From contig VXAY01000710.1 in assembly GCA_013399855.1 (NCBI GenBank), positions 1,087,337 to 1,151,336 of the forward strand: a stretch of DNA of 64,000 nucleotides. The letters are read 5' to 3'. The notes beneath the pieces are model-generated. The model searched no databases. It was not told the DNA's origin and worked only from the letters and a program-made list of their open reading frames with translations. The DNA is from Oxyruncus cristatus (taxonomy: Eukaryota > Chordata > Aves > Passeriformes > Cotingidae). Made by a program: the position numbers and the translations under genes. Positions 12,280 to 25,490 of the stretch are shown in pieces. Numbering within the stretch: position 1 is the first letter of the stretch; every line of letters starts with the position of its first letter.

Positions 12280-15200
12280 ATGGTAAACTATTTCAAAATT
12301 GTAGGTTATACAAACAAGTTGTTTCATGGATATCGTGAAACACAGGAATTCCAGAGACTCTGTATATCCCTTCATGCAGAAAATAAAGGATGTAAATTCA
12401 TCAGATTATGAATTCTAGCATATTATATCCCATCTCTTTGCAAAAGGAAGCGCTTCAAGGCTGTATTTAGCCACAGATCCAGATTTCATCTCCCTCTTTC
12501 TTCAGTTTCACATCATTTTGACTGCAGCCACATACAATTAAAGTTTATATTTGCATGCCAACAGGTCATACAAAACAGAATAGAAATTACTGTGTTTCTC
12601 ACTTTTTGAGAGAACAATGTTTTCTTTCTAGCAGCAGACAAGCTGTTCCATGAGTGCAGTATAGTTCCAGCCTATCACACAGCCTTAAGAGGCTTTCTAG
12701 GTGTTACCCTAAAAATTCATAAATTGTACTCTCCACAGAGCTTTGCAAGCCAAAGGCAAGTACTGTATCTCTTTTCCTTGGTAACTCCTGATGAATCTAA
12801 TGTGTATGAACAACTCTGAGGCCCCCATCTAATCTTAACAAGTTTGCTTCATTTGTTAACGAGGTGTTCAAATCCTATGATACAGTTCACTAGGGCTTTG
12901 TCATTGATACCTTACTATGGATCAAGGAAAATTTCCACAGCACTCAGTCAAATGCTTTTGTAAGTGAAAATTCTTACAGTATTACCTGGTCCAGAGTGCA
13001 TGTTTAGAAGCACAGAGGAAGAGAAGTCCCTATGTAATACTTTTGATGAACATTGTACACACACTACTTGACAGGTCCTTAGATGATTTCATATTCATAT
13101 TAAATGCAAATTAAATCTTTGCCATAAGTTCTCACTTTTTAGAGGTTGTCGCTTACTGTTAATGAGATGAGCACACACTCCCTCACTGTCACCATTTCCT
13201 CAGCAAAATACAACGCTATTAGGAGTCCTTGCATGGCATTCCTGTTCAGACATCAGATGTCTCTGGACAGTTTACCTAGAGAAAGTATCGCATTAAAAGA
13301 TCAGAATGGTAAGTATTGGGAGCAATTTAAGTGCAATTGTCAGGTATAATGGTTCTTAAACCATCAGTTTGCGCTTTTCAAAATACAGCAAGATAGATAA
13401 CCTACTGTTCCGTTTTGGCTCTGACACTGCATAAGCAAGGTCATTTCAGGTGATCTATATATAGAGAGAGATCTTAGTCTCTTGAATACTACACTGAGAA
13501 AAAAACTGTATAATTGACTGCTACAGGGAGAGGATCCAGCTCATTATTTGAATTACACATCCATCTGTTTCAGCTGGGATGGTTTATAAAGAGGTTGCAA
13601 GAGTTAGTTGAAATTGTCAAACAGTACATAAGATAATTTTAAACTATAGAATAGGTTTAATATACTCATGTTTTTGTGAATCAGCAATTTTAATGGAGGG
13701 GGAAAAAAAAAGTTTATTCTGTAATCCAGGGATTTTAAGAAGCTTATACCATCCTCTTTTTGTCCCTGGACTATCCATTATGCTGAGCCTGATTTAAATG
13801 TATTCCTTGCCCCTTTGCCTTCTAATTAATTTACTGTATTCAGCTTAGCCTGTCAAGTTATTTCTCAACGTTAAATATTATAACAGAAATGTAAAATTTT
13901 AACTTACACAATAAATAAATTAAAAAGATACATATTTTGCTCTTGCATTTTCCTCTAAAATATTGTAGAAATGAAGAATGAAAACATTTCTCTCTACAGA
14001 CTCTTATTTTATCGGCCTCAATTTCTTCATGTTTTGGCTACTAAGAGATTGGGCAGATTTTTACTATGTGATTTCACACAATCTGTTAATGTGCCTTACA
14101 CATAGTTATATCCATTTTCTACTTTTTTTCCTTGCTCTCTGTATTAGCTGTCCTAAGATGAGGCCCCTGGTGTGCCTGGTGCTGAGGTAAAATGCCTTGT
14201 GCCTTGTTTCTATCTTTCACAAAACCACAATCGGAACCTGATTTTCATAATCTGGAATTTCTTATTATCTCAATGAGAATCATTAGTGCATTTTACTTTC
14301 TGCTTTATTCTTTATTATGTACATATCATCTTTGAAACCTCTGATTTTCTTAAGCTCCAGATCCCTATAAATGGCTTGGGTTTCTGGTTTTTAGTCTAGA
14401 TATTAGATTCAGAATACTGACAGAGGTATTGCTTCAAAAACTTACATTTTACACATGGTCTGAGAAAGTACTTCAAATTCTTCTACACAGTTCTATACAG
14501 AAATATATAAAACCAAAAAAATTTAAGTTATTTGGACCTTCAGTGTTTCAGATATCTGACTGCTGCCACACAAAAAAGGAAGTTCCTTTGACCGAAAACA
14601 ATTTCTTCAGTTCTCAGTCTAGTTCCTATTTTGCTGTGTTTAGAGAAATATCTTTCTGTTGAAGTGCTTCATTACTTCAGCTTTGATTTGTAGTGGGAAG
14701 AGAATTAGTTTCATGGAGGTGTTCCCAGTGACTCAAGGTCTCCTTGAATCCATTTACTAGAACGCAGAAAGAACAAAACCAATTACTAAATAAGGTAAAA
14801 TTTATTCTCTGCTAAATAAGGTTTTAGAGGAGATTATAGATATTGAAGTGTGTATTCTGGTGTAGTTCAATTGCTTGCAGTTAAGGAAAATATGGTCAGG
14901 AAAGGGAACTAGAAAACAGAGGAAAATTGCAGCAAGTCTACTAAGTTCTGAGAGAACCTGTACCTCCTGCAACAGTGGTAGAGTAAAGTATGGATAGAAC
15001 AAAAATATGAGTATTTGCTCACACCAGAATTCAAAAGAAGCTCTTCAAGCTTCAGTATATGGTTTTTCTTCTCTCATAGGAAGAATAACTGGAATAAAGG
15101 GAAGTGGGGTGATTATTTTCAGAGGAACTTTCAGCATTACTGGAGGCAAGCTGACAAAGCCAGGAAAGTCCATATTCTCTTCCTGTATCTTCAATTCAAA

Positions 15201-18200
15201 CAGGTCTATTGATAAGGTTATTCTTCATATGAAAGACCATTAATTGCCAAGTGTTCTTCCAGTTCTGCTTTCACTATAATCTTTTGTTTATGTTTACCGT
15301 GGTGCTGAGTTTGAGTATGATACTTGTGGTCAAATTTATCCTCCAATCCAAGTCATTAGAAAGGGCACCTTAAAACAGGTCGAGAGGATACCGCTCCTTA
15401 TAAGGAACACTAAACCCATATGTATGCACTTGGCCCTGCTATTTTTATTTTTTAAAAACAGAATTTCCCCAGACCTACATCAGTCCACTCTTACTTGGGA
15501 ATACTTTTGCGTCTTTTAGATAATAGATGAGGTGGGAATTACCCAGTAAATATGCACTTGTGTCATCAATTATTAAAAGTTCACAGACACACCAGTTTAT
15601 TTCTGTCCAGAAGAATAGACTGAGATAACAAGAATTTCTCTCTTTTTTCAACCACAGAAGACATATCAACCCTAACCTACCAAATACGCCTGTCTTACCT
15701 GCATTCTTTGGCCTACTAAGAACATGTTAGCTCAATAATTAAGTACAGCATCCTTGTTATTCACATTGAGATGAAGTACAAGAATAGTCTTTTATGATAC
15801 CACACTCACAATATTTTTTTCCAGCTAACAATAAAACAGAGATGTTATGTATCCCAACCTACAGTCTCAAAATTGAAATCAACAAGTTACAACAGCTTAA
15901 CATTTCCACCCGAAAGAGACATTTTCCCACTTGAAGGGTGGATACTTTTCAGATGAGGCTGCCATTACCTCTTCGATTGTCCACCTTCAATCACATGTTG
16001 TTATCAGACCAGGTCTCCTACATACCTGCAAGGTCAAGTCTCCTCCACAGTTCAGAGGAGACAGAACAACTTGCAATGTCATAGGAGCTTATTACTTCTC
16101 ATATTCTTTAAATGGGAGCAGAAAAAGTGCATTCGAAGGGTGCAAGACACTAACATTCCATTCTGTCCAGGCTCAGAATGTTACTTCTGAGGTCGAAATA
16201 CAAAGAGGAACACAGAATAAAAGTCAGACTGCCTCTCTGTGTCCCACTTGGCTTTACTGACTGTCAAGAGAGCAAAATAACTCACTCTACTGACATGCTC
16301 ATGCCCTCATTCACAATTCCTTTTTTTTGCTAATTATCTATATGACTTGCTTGCATAAGCAAGGTCTTAAAGCAGGTCTTTGAAATGGCTTACAGAGAAC
16401 TAATGTATGTGATTCAGCAGGACAGTGTTCTGGCCTGTAAGTCCACCTGCCCCCAAGAAACACCTAGGTTAGACCAACCATAAACCTTTTCTCAGCAGAA
16501 TGGTAGGTGTCCAGACTGACAGTGGGCTGCAGCTGACAATGCCTGTTCTCCCAGCCGCGGTGAAGGACATAAAATGCCCATGTCTCTCCCTCTGCTTTAC
16601 ATTACACTGAAATGAAATCGAAATTTAAATAACTGCACTCAACAGAACCAGGTTTCAGACTGAACAGCCTTGATTTTAACCACTAAAATGCCATAGCTGC
16701 TCAGACCATTCTGCATACTGGATTTGGGAGAACTTATAAAGACTGGGAGTGTTCACATAGTGTATATCTGCTATCTAGTTTTGCCTATTAATATAAGGGA
16801 AAAGACAGCTGCTTCATTTAGAATCTGGATCAGAACAATATTTCTGAGTGCAATATTTATTCCTGTATTTATTAAGTTCTGTACTGAGTTAAACTGTTGC
16901 CATTATTTTGTGAATAGCACATTATTTAGTGCAAATGTCAGATGGCCATTCTTAGAAGCACAGATACTGTCATAATATCTGGGACAGGTACTATCAACAA
17001 AACTTCTCAAGTGTCATTCCCTGAGAATAAAAGGAAAAGGGAACAACCTTCTGCAATATAGTTTTGTTTCTCTTAAAATGTAATTTCAGACTGGTGATAG
17101 AGAAGCAAAAGTTAACTACTCAGAATAATATCTTGGGTTCTGAGAATTGCATACCTAAAAATGAAACTGTTTTCAAGATTTTGGCTTTCAGATTAAGCAT
17201 AGGAATAAGTTGTTGCAAAGCAGCAATTCCTATAAATATAATGTTGCTCAAAAAAATCCATTGAACAAAATTGAAAAATGGAGCACACTGTAGCTTTTAT
17301 TTCCTACTAAGCTTAATACAATTGGCCAAATAAATATCCAAACTCATACGTTGGAGCATGGCAAAGTATTTAGCCATACTCTATTAGGAAAGAACTCATA
17401 TTCAGGCTGTAATTTAAGTATTTGATCAACTCAAACTATGCATAGTCTGGTGATTTTCCTTCAGAATTTTTCCACCTTATTTTCAATGCCTGGAGACATG
17501 ACATTATTAACATTCAAGTTTTCATTGGAACACTTAAGGCACTTTCATATGATAAGGGCCACAGCTATCCTGGCCAAATATCTCTGTCAGACTCTTCTGT
17601 TGGTATTCGAACTACAACCCACCAGCAGAGCACAAGACATCTGAACGGTGGTTGGAATACATGTGTAACACCGGTTGCATGAAGAGGTTCCACCAGCTCC
17701 TCCAGGCTGTTTAGTATGGCATCAGAAACTTCTACTGCTATTGTTCCTGAAGCCTTAGTCTCAGGCTCTTCTTCTGTTAATTTGAAATGGGGAGTCAAAG
17801 TCAATCCAGCATGGGTATCAATCCACTTACTCCTCTCACGCTTCCAGGTACACACTATTTAACCAGACAATCTAACACAACAGTTCAGGTACAATACAAG
17901 GAGTGTGTTTTTTCTACATTTTCAAAAGAAAATCTTCAGCCAATTTCACAAGAAAAAAAGAAAACATATTTCAGGTAGCTATTATAGATATGGAAATTGT
18001 CAAATCATATGATCACATGATTACTAATATGATATTCTATATGCCATAGAATTTTGATATACTAGGAATTTTCAAGCAGGCACTCAATATCCCATGGAAT
18101 TGACCAGTTTGGAACACTCTGAAGTGCTCTGAGGAGACACTTGAGTTAGCTTGAAGTTCAAGGCAAAGGCTACCCATGCTAAAAACCCTGAGTAGCTCAA

Positions 18201-21200
18201 GGAGAAAGCTAGGCTTATAGTCACTACAGTGTTCCCAACTACTGCACTGTGCACTGTAAATGCAACCTCTTCAGGAATTCAAATGGGGCTGTATGTATCC
18301 ATACAGTTCTGTAAGATAACAGTACTGAGTTACTGATGCCTCTAAACTTATCCAGATCCTCTGTTTAAATGGAACAACAATGTCATATGTCAACCCTACT
18401 GAAAAGAAGAGATACTGTAGGTTGTTGGAGTTCTTCTCTGACAGCTCCCTTAGGAAATAATACAAAAGTATTTATTATTTATAAACAAGCGAGCATGTCA
18501 ACATATTTTTAGATAACTCTCTGTACATTTTTGTCTTTAGCAATGGAAACTACAGAATAAATTATATATGACAATTGTGGCTATTCTAAGAAACTTGGTA
18601 TTGCACAACTGGCAATTTACAAATTACACATAAGATGCTTCATGGAAGTGATATTTCTTGGTATGCTGTTTATGTTCCTAACTGTTTGTGCCACTATCTG
18701 TATAAAACTAAGATTAAATCTACTCAACATAACCTTCTATAATCTGATAATATCTGTCAACTTTGTGCACTTTCAGATGTCCTGAGGTACAATACCAGAT
18801 GTTAGGAAGGTTACATTTTACTTCAAAACCTGCAGGTATAGAGCAAACATATTTTGCTATGCATACCATCTGGTACCTGTTTTTTACCAGAGAACAGAGT
18901 GTGTTTAATCATTAAATCCAATCCTGCAGTAGTTAAATCAAATTAATTCATACAGATATATGCATTTTTCCCCCTGTGGTTTTTCCTATCAAAGTAATCT
19001 GGTTACTTTATGTGACAGCAGATGAAGTCACTGGACTAAATTCTACTCTTAGATACACATACCAATAGGAAGTCAGTAGGTCTGTACAGTGTGAATGGCC
19101 ACAGAATAATCAGATGTGAACAATAGCAATGTTTAATAAAAGTATCATACATGGTAAAGCATGGTCTCCTATTTTTCTATTTTTATCCTCACATAATTTA
19201 ATTAGTAAATCAAAATTTACTTTGTATTAATTTTAAGGATGTGTATCAATATTCTTCACCTTATGTTTTCCTGCAATATAGATCAAATAACATTTCTTCT
19301 CTGACACTGGTCAAATTCAAATAATGAAACTTTTACCTAGTTCTCTGTACAGTTTTAGTAAACAAAGGAACAAATAATTTTTAGTACAATTGCTTCACAG
19401 CCTGTTTTGACCATTCTTCCTTTCACTGGTTTCTGCCTTTTATTGCAATTAACAATACAACAGAACTGGTAATTATAGAAGTAGGTTAGATTTTTGTCAA
19501 ACAACTTATAAAGAACATTCACAGAAGTATCTCAGTACCGAGGATGGTTGACTCCCAGCTCAAGAAATAAGATTTCCACAAGATTTTTTTCCTCATCTGA
19601 CGTTAGATGCTAATGTTGTGGGGCTGTTGATCACTGTGAATTAGTTTGCAGCTATCATCAAATGTCAGATTCATTGCACCCCGTAGTTATTCTATAAGAA
19701 AGCACACCTTATTTCAAAGACCTGCCATGTTCTCATACCATTCATGTTCCTTTCATAAACTAACACAGTTTGTTATTAAAAAAAATAAAAATTAGACAGT
19801 CTAAAGAACATGACTTAAACAGCAGAATTTAACGGCATATACTGGTTGAGAGACCACAACAAAGGTAAGAATGACATAGTAAAAAATAAGGGTGATTATA
19901 CAGACTAAATACAATCTTTACATTTAATAACTATTACTGGACGATATTCTGTCAGTACAACGGTCTGCTATGAATTTGCACACTTGTTTCAAATCAACAA
20001 GCCAGAAATGTTTGCTTCACAGTTAGAGAGTGAAAATGTAGCAGCATGAATCATATAACTATCTTTGTGTGCAATATCCACAAAATAATCAAGAAAGTGA
20101 CAAAACTGGTTAGTTATCTTTGCATTGTCTTTGCTAAGTGTCAAAAGATTGTAGAAAAGCTGGTCATTGAAATTGACCTTGTACCAAGGCACCGTTCAAT
20201 AGCCTCGGTTAAGTGGAAGAATAAATTAGAACAGATCAGGCACAAAGTTGTAATTTTCAAAGACAGATTTATAAATTAAGTAAAATTGTCAACGGAATCA
20301 CTTACGCTGAAGAGGATTTTTTGCCAGTGAAAAATGTGTAAAATTTCTTTCGATCAGATTGTAAAAAGTGTCTGAAATTTGCATCCCCCCAAAAAACAGA
20401 AAAAAACTTTTAAGGAAAGATTCAATTGAGTGGTCATTTTGAAAAATGAAAACTAATTTTCACACTTACCTAACAAAAACCTTTATTGAAGTTTTCACAA
20501 GAAATCAGTACCAGTTTATATGTGCATACATTTTTTTGGTGGAAATAAAGATAGTAAATTCAAGATTATAATCTATTCCTCACTCAGATGAAAACTTCAT
20601 TTGGTGGTTAGAAAAAGAGGACCTGCAAAGCTAGTTTTTCAGAAGCTAGAGGGCTGCAATTAAATGCATATCTCACTTTTTCCCTTGATATCAAGCTCTC
20701 ATCGGGTGTCACCACACTACACATGGAGAATATTTTTGGAATTCGCAGCTCTTTCACCTTCAAGATTTTTGCATAATGAGATTCACTTCTATTCATCCAG
20801 TTTTGCTCAGGAGAGCTGATGAATTACACGTTACTGTTTTATTAGCAACCTTGGGTTTCTTCAGTTCAATTAATGAACTGAAATTCTACATGTTTCTTTT
20901 TGTCCGAAGTTTTAGATAATGGTCAGATCCTCCAGACATATAAACTGGCCTACTTCTGGTGAAGTTCTTAATCTTAAAATATAACACCTTCTTGGTCCTA
21001 AAATACAACTTCAACAGCAGTAAGTGCTGGCTCCATGCACAAGAGGAAATAGGAAGTATCACTAATTTCATCTGTAAAAATGTTACAAGGTTTTCAGGGA
21101 AATTAATATTTCCTACACAACTCAAAGTTTCTGATAGTCTTAGCTGCTAATAGCAGGACTTCCAGGTGGCTGTCAGACTTTGAACTGTGTGCAGTCCCTG

Positions 21201-22436
21201 ACCTGAGGTGAGCTGACAATCCTCCACTGTGGCTAATCCTGCACAAGGAGTGCTCTGTCCTCTGCCCTTTCACAGATCTACAGGCTTAATTCACTCCCAG
21301 ATCTTGCTTTGTTTTTCCAGGGTATTTGTAGAGTCATAAGCACCTCTGTAGGCATAAAGGATGAAGCTCCAAATTGAAAGAACTGCCACTATTTTTCAGT
21401 TTTCTTCTTTTTCTGCAGCACTGTGAGACAGAAGGTGGGAGAAGCATGTGTGAAACATATTTAACTATAGGCTTTTATCTTAAATAAGCTAATTCAAAGC
21501 AAGAATTTTTAATATAACAATTTAACTTGGTAAACAGTATTAGGGGAGCTTTTGGACCTGACAGCTGTATATATATAAAACTCTCTCAAACGTCTTTTAG
21601 CTGCTTAGAAACACCAAGGGTAGACTTTTGGCCTTAGTGCTGTGTTACAGGAATGCTAGGTAGGAAAAAACTTTTAACTACATTGATGTGATTTACTGAT
21701 GATTGATTTAGTGATGATGTGATTTAGTAATGTGGCTCATATATTGAGTTACAAAGGTGAACCATAATGAAACTTGCAAAGATGAGCTACTTAATCTAAA
21801 TCTACTTGACTAAATATGTGATATGTAATCTGTGTGGTATGTTATATACATATCAGATGTATATCAGATATAGATATCAGATATATCATATTCAAAGCTT
21901 GAATAGCTTCCTAATAATTAGGAACATGGGTTTACCCACCACTAAGAGCAGAGCACTAGAAACCAGTGAGATACTGACCTTTAAAGTTAATTACTAGACC
22001 TTTGGATTTCCTCTAAGTTTTATTCTAGACTCTATCTTTTCCATATTTTTTCCAACCTGTCATCCACAGACTGCTAGTTGTACATAAGATATTAAAAAAT
22101 AGTCCACAGAAAAATGTTTTATTTAAAGAAATAAGAAATATCTCACATTCAAGAAAGGAAACCAAGTGAATAAACCATATTGCTACAATAAAAGAACATC
22201 CCCAATCAAGATTATAGGGTTTTTTGTTTTAAGGTTCATGGAAAACCCACAGATCACAGAGAATACAGTCCCTAAATTGCCTGCAGGGGAATATAATAAA
22301 ACCAGTTAAAATGGGGCCATTGAACCTTAGTAGGATGGCACTCAGTAGGCATTAACAGGGTGGTGTGACACGATGGCCAGGCTCATTACAACAACTGATC
22401 ATAGCTGTGCAATTGCAACATGGAAATACTCCCCAG

Positions 22437-22459
22437 TGAGTGAGTGAGTGAGTGAGTGA
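22437..22459 (+). repeat. (GTGA)n microsatellite
   Basis: An uninterrupted GTGA array of nearly six units. Confidence 0.95.
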
Positions 22460-22873
22460 CAACAGGGGATAGAGGGATTAGATGGCTTACAGAGATGTAT
22501 ACATTTTCTCAAAGTACAATCAGGTCAGTGGAGTAAGTAAGCAAAAATAACTGCTAAATTCAACACGAGTGGTTGCACAAAATAACCCTTAAATAAAGGT
22601 GACTGAATTTTCTCTCACAGTGATAACAAGATATTCTGCTGTGCCATGGGGCTGAGCCACTCGCTTTTCTTAACAAGTGTTTCTGTCATTAGCTTTTAAA
22701 GTCACCTGAATGAAGTCAAAAGAAGCCCATGGCTAAGCAGCTGTCAAAGAACAGTGCACGTGGAAGGCCTAAGATGTCTGTGCAATGAACAGGATCTTTC
22801 ATAATGTTTCCTTTTGTTAGGATTGAAAGGACAGCTTAAACACAGATGGAGTCAGTACAACCTCACATCCCCA

Positions 22874-22886
22874 CTATATATATGTG

Positions 22887-22921
<35 letters not shown>

Positions 22922-22927
22922 GCATAT
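22874..22927 (+). repeat. (TA)n / (TG)n compound microsatellite
   Basis: A TA array interrupted by TGTGTGTG and TATG units, 54 bp. Confidence 0.95.
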
Positions 22928-24639
22928 TTGGACACACATGTGACTTTAGTGGAGCACTCGCAAGCTGACCAAAAATGTTACCGGAATAATAATTTTAAAA
23001 AACTGTTTTGCTAATTTTGAGGTGTCATACAGTTCATATTGACATAAAACTGTAACAATTGCAAAACAGAATAAACTGAATTATATTTTTACAACATTAT
23101 TTGTAAACAGTGCCAGATTTGGTTCTCTTTTGACATGGCGAAAATGTGAGTTTGCACAGTCTACAAATCTCCATGGAATTATTCCCTCTGTACACTGGTG
23201 AGAGGTGTCCAGGCCACAGTGGACAACCCATACTGTAAAGATTTGTGCACATTCTTTTTCATTTGCCTGTTTATGTCCTCATATTTTTTCCATGTGTGCT
23301 GCACTTACTGCACTGCCCTTGCAAGAGGGCATGCAATGGCCTTCAGTCTGTTCCACAGTGAACCTGCCATCTGAAATAGAACAGTGCAAAATTATTCAAG
23401 TAGACGATTGTTGGGATTCTAACGGAACATTCATGAGAGACATTTTATATGCTCTGAAATACTTTCTTCTGTGCCTGTCAACAGCCATCGAGCTGAAAAA
23501 CAGGGACTGAGTTACAAGAGCAAGGGCTGAGATATAGTCTATCATTTGAAATAACCAGATTAATAAAATTGATGAAACCAGAAAAAAGGCAACAAAACAG
23601 GCCTATCTCTCCCTTCATATTTTTAGGATAGTGTAAATCAGAGATGGTCAAAACTTTCCAGATTTTAAGTTTTTTGCTATGTACTATAACAACACAGTTG
23701 TCAATAAGAATGGAATCATGGAAAGTACACTATAGATAAGAGTACTTTTTTTCACCTTCAACTTTGGATGCAAATTATCCTAAATGCTTAGAAATCCTGT
23801 TGTCTTTACAGAAACTGTGGAATTCTCCCTGTTGATTTGGCTGTAGAGCTTAACATCTCAATCCAAGAAAGCAATTTAGCATACAGCTTTGAAGGATAGA
23901 AGCTGCTTTCTAAACTGGCATTTGGCATCTAAGAGTGCTGACAGGTATTGCAGAACCAGCCAAGATGTTTTAGGAAGTCAGTGTCCCCAGCTCTCAGCTC
24001 CTCTTCTCTCCGGGAGACTCCTCAGGCTGGAACTCTTTAGTAAATGTGAATCCAACTTTCACTCAAGTTATTGTAAAATTCTTTCACTTAGTTGAGGAAA
24101 AGAAGTGACAAAAAGTAATCGACTACCTTTACAAAATAGGCAAAATAAAAATTCCACATTTGCACAGCTCACGTTCCTCTTTACAAAGTCCACCATGTTA
24201 GTTAAAACTCCATCAGCAGTTTGAAAGATGTACAAGATCTCACAAGGATACAGCTGTGGCCATTTCAAAATTTTTCTATCATGCATTTCTGCCATAAGCT
24301 CTCAGGCAATCGTAGGAAAGCTTCTAAAACCTGTGTTTGTACCCAATGAAAGATTTTTATGTGATCGAAGCTCATGTGCACATCCACAAAAGAGGACAGA
24401 GGGATAACGGCAGGGTGGCTCAAACAATACCCTTCACAATTACTGCCACATCCATCAGAGGAGCCATCAACCCATAGAAGTGCAGGGATACAAAAGCAAG
24501 AAGGGATCCCAAATTAGAGACTCAAAGGAATAGTTGCTCTATCTAGGCTTCTCTCAGAGTTACTCTCAGCAGCAGAGTATGGTTATTAATCTCATCAACA
24601 TGAGTTATGCCTACAACACCATTTGATGTTTTTTCCCTA

Positions 24640-25490
24640 GTTGAGGTGGGGAAATGTGCCTAGGGATATGGGTCATATCATGGGATGTAAGGGAAATGCA
24701 TTTAAAGACTTACTCTGGGATGGTCAGTAGACCAGCCAAAGGTGGGGAAAGGAAGGGCTTTAGACAGTCTGGGAAGGAACAAGTGTGGGGATAAGGGTAG
24801 ATAAAGGCCAACCAGGTGCAGTTTGTTCCTTGGTATGCTTCTCTGCCCATAGGCTGCACCTGACCAGCTCAGCCTGTTCTATCTTTTCAAATTTCTTTAT
24901 AACTCTTTCCTGGGTAAAGGACTTTGCTGAGTGTTTGTGTTGGGGTCTTGGGGCCAGCAACTGCAGTCAGACCATGGGGTCAGTGATTCCATGTGCCCTG
25001 GGTGGTAGCGATTGGACAGAGTTCCAAGTGAGTGAAGCTCAGTGCCAGCTTTGGGTGTGTGTACATGTGTGTTTGTGTGTCTCTGTGGGAGTGCAGGGTC
25101 TGCACCAGCAGCTGCAGTGGGGCTGCAGCCTCAGGGGCTCCTATGTCCAGGTGACAGCAACTGGGGATCCAGGGGCAGCTGCTGTGCAGACTGAGTGTCT
25201 GAGCTGGGCTGCTGGAGGGATCCAAGTTGTATATGTGTATATATACATATATATAGTCTCTTCTGGAATTTCACGTTCAGTCTTGCTACTGGTTGGACCT
25301 GGGGCTTGGAGCTGTGGAGACCTCATCCGTCTCAGGGCTATCAGATCCAGCAAAGTGTATATTCACAACACAGTATGTTAAATAGTTTCTAATGACTATC
25401 TTAATTCACTTTCCCAATTCTTTAAACACTTTAGGTTAGTCTCCTCTGGTGTTTGTTTAATTACTGTCTTGATAAATTCTGTTTTAAAAA
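24640..25490 (+). repeat. Candidate old LTR or other interspersed repeat
   Basis: This stretch is GC-richer than its surroundings and carries open frames on both strands (198 codons on the plus strand at 24785-25381) without recognisable protein motifs. It includes a GT-rich tract (about 25054-25084), an internal TATA-type dinucleotide run (25230-25256) and a final AT-rich segment with gataaattctgtttt. The overall build resembles avian ERVK-type LTRs I have seen, but boundaries and family are not established. Confidence 0.4.

Larger units (their letters stand above)
9773..24639. other. AT-rich non-coding DNA, no gene seen
   Basis: No exon, RNA gene or recent transposon recognised. Holds the 35-bp duplication at 12210 and the GTGA and TA microsatellites at 22437 and 22874. 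The only frame I would look at twice is 17565-17855 on the minus strand (see findings). Confidence 0.7.

Noticed and set aside
24785..25381. 198-codon open frame
   Set aside because: No domain or motif is visible, the frame contains a GT-rich tract and a TA dinucleotide run, and the block looks like a repeat.
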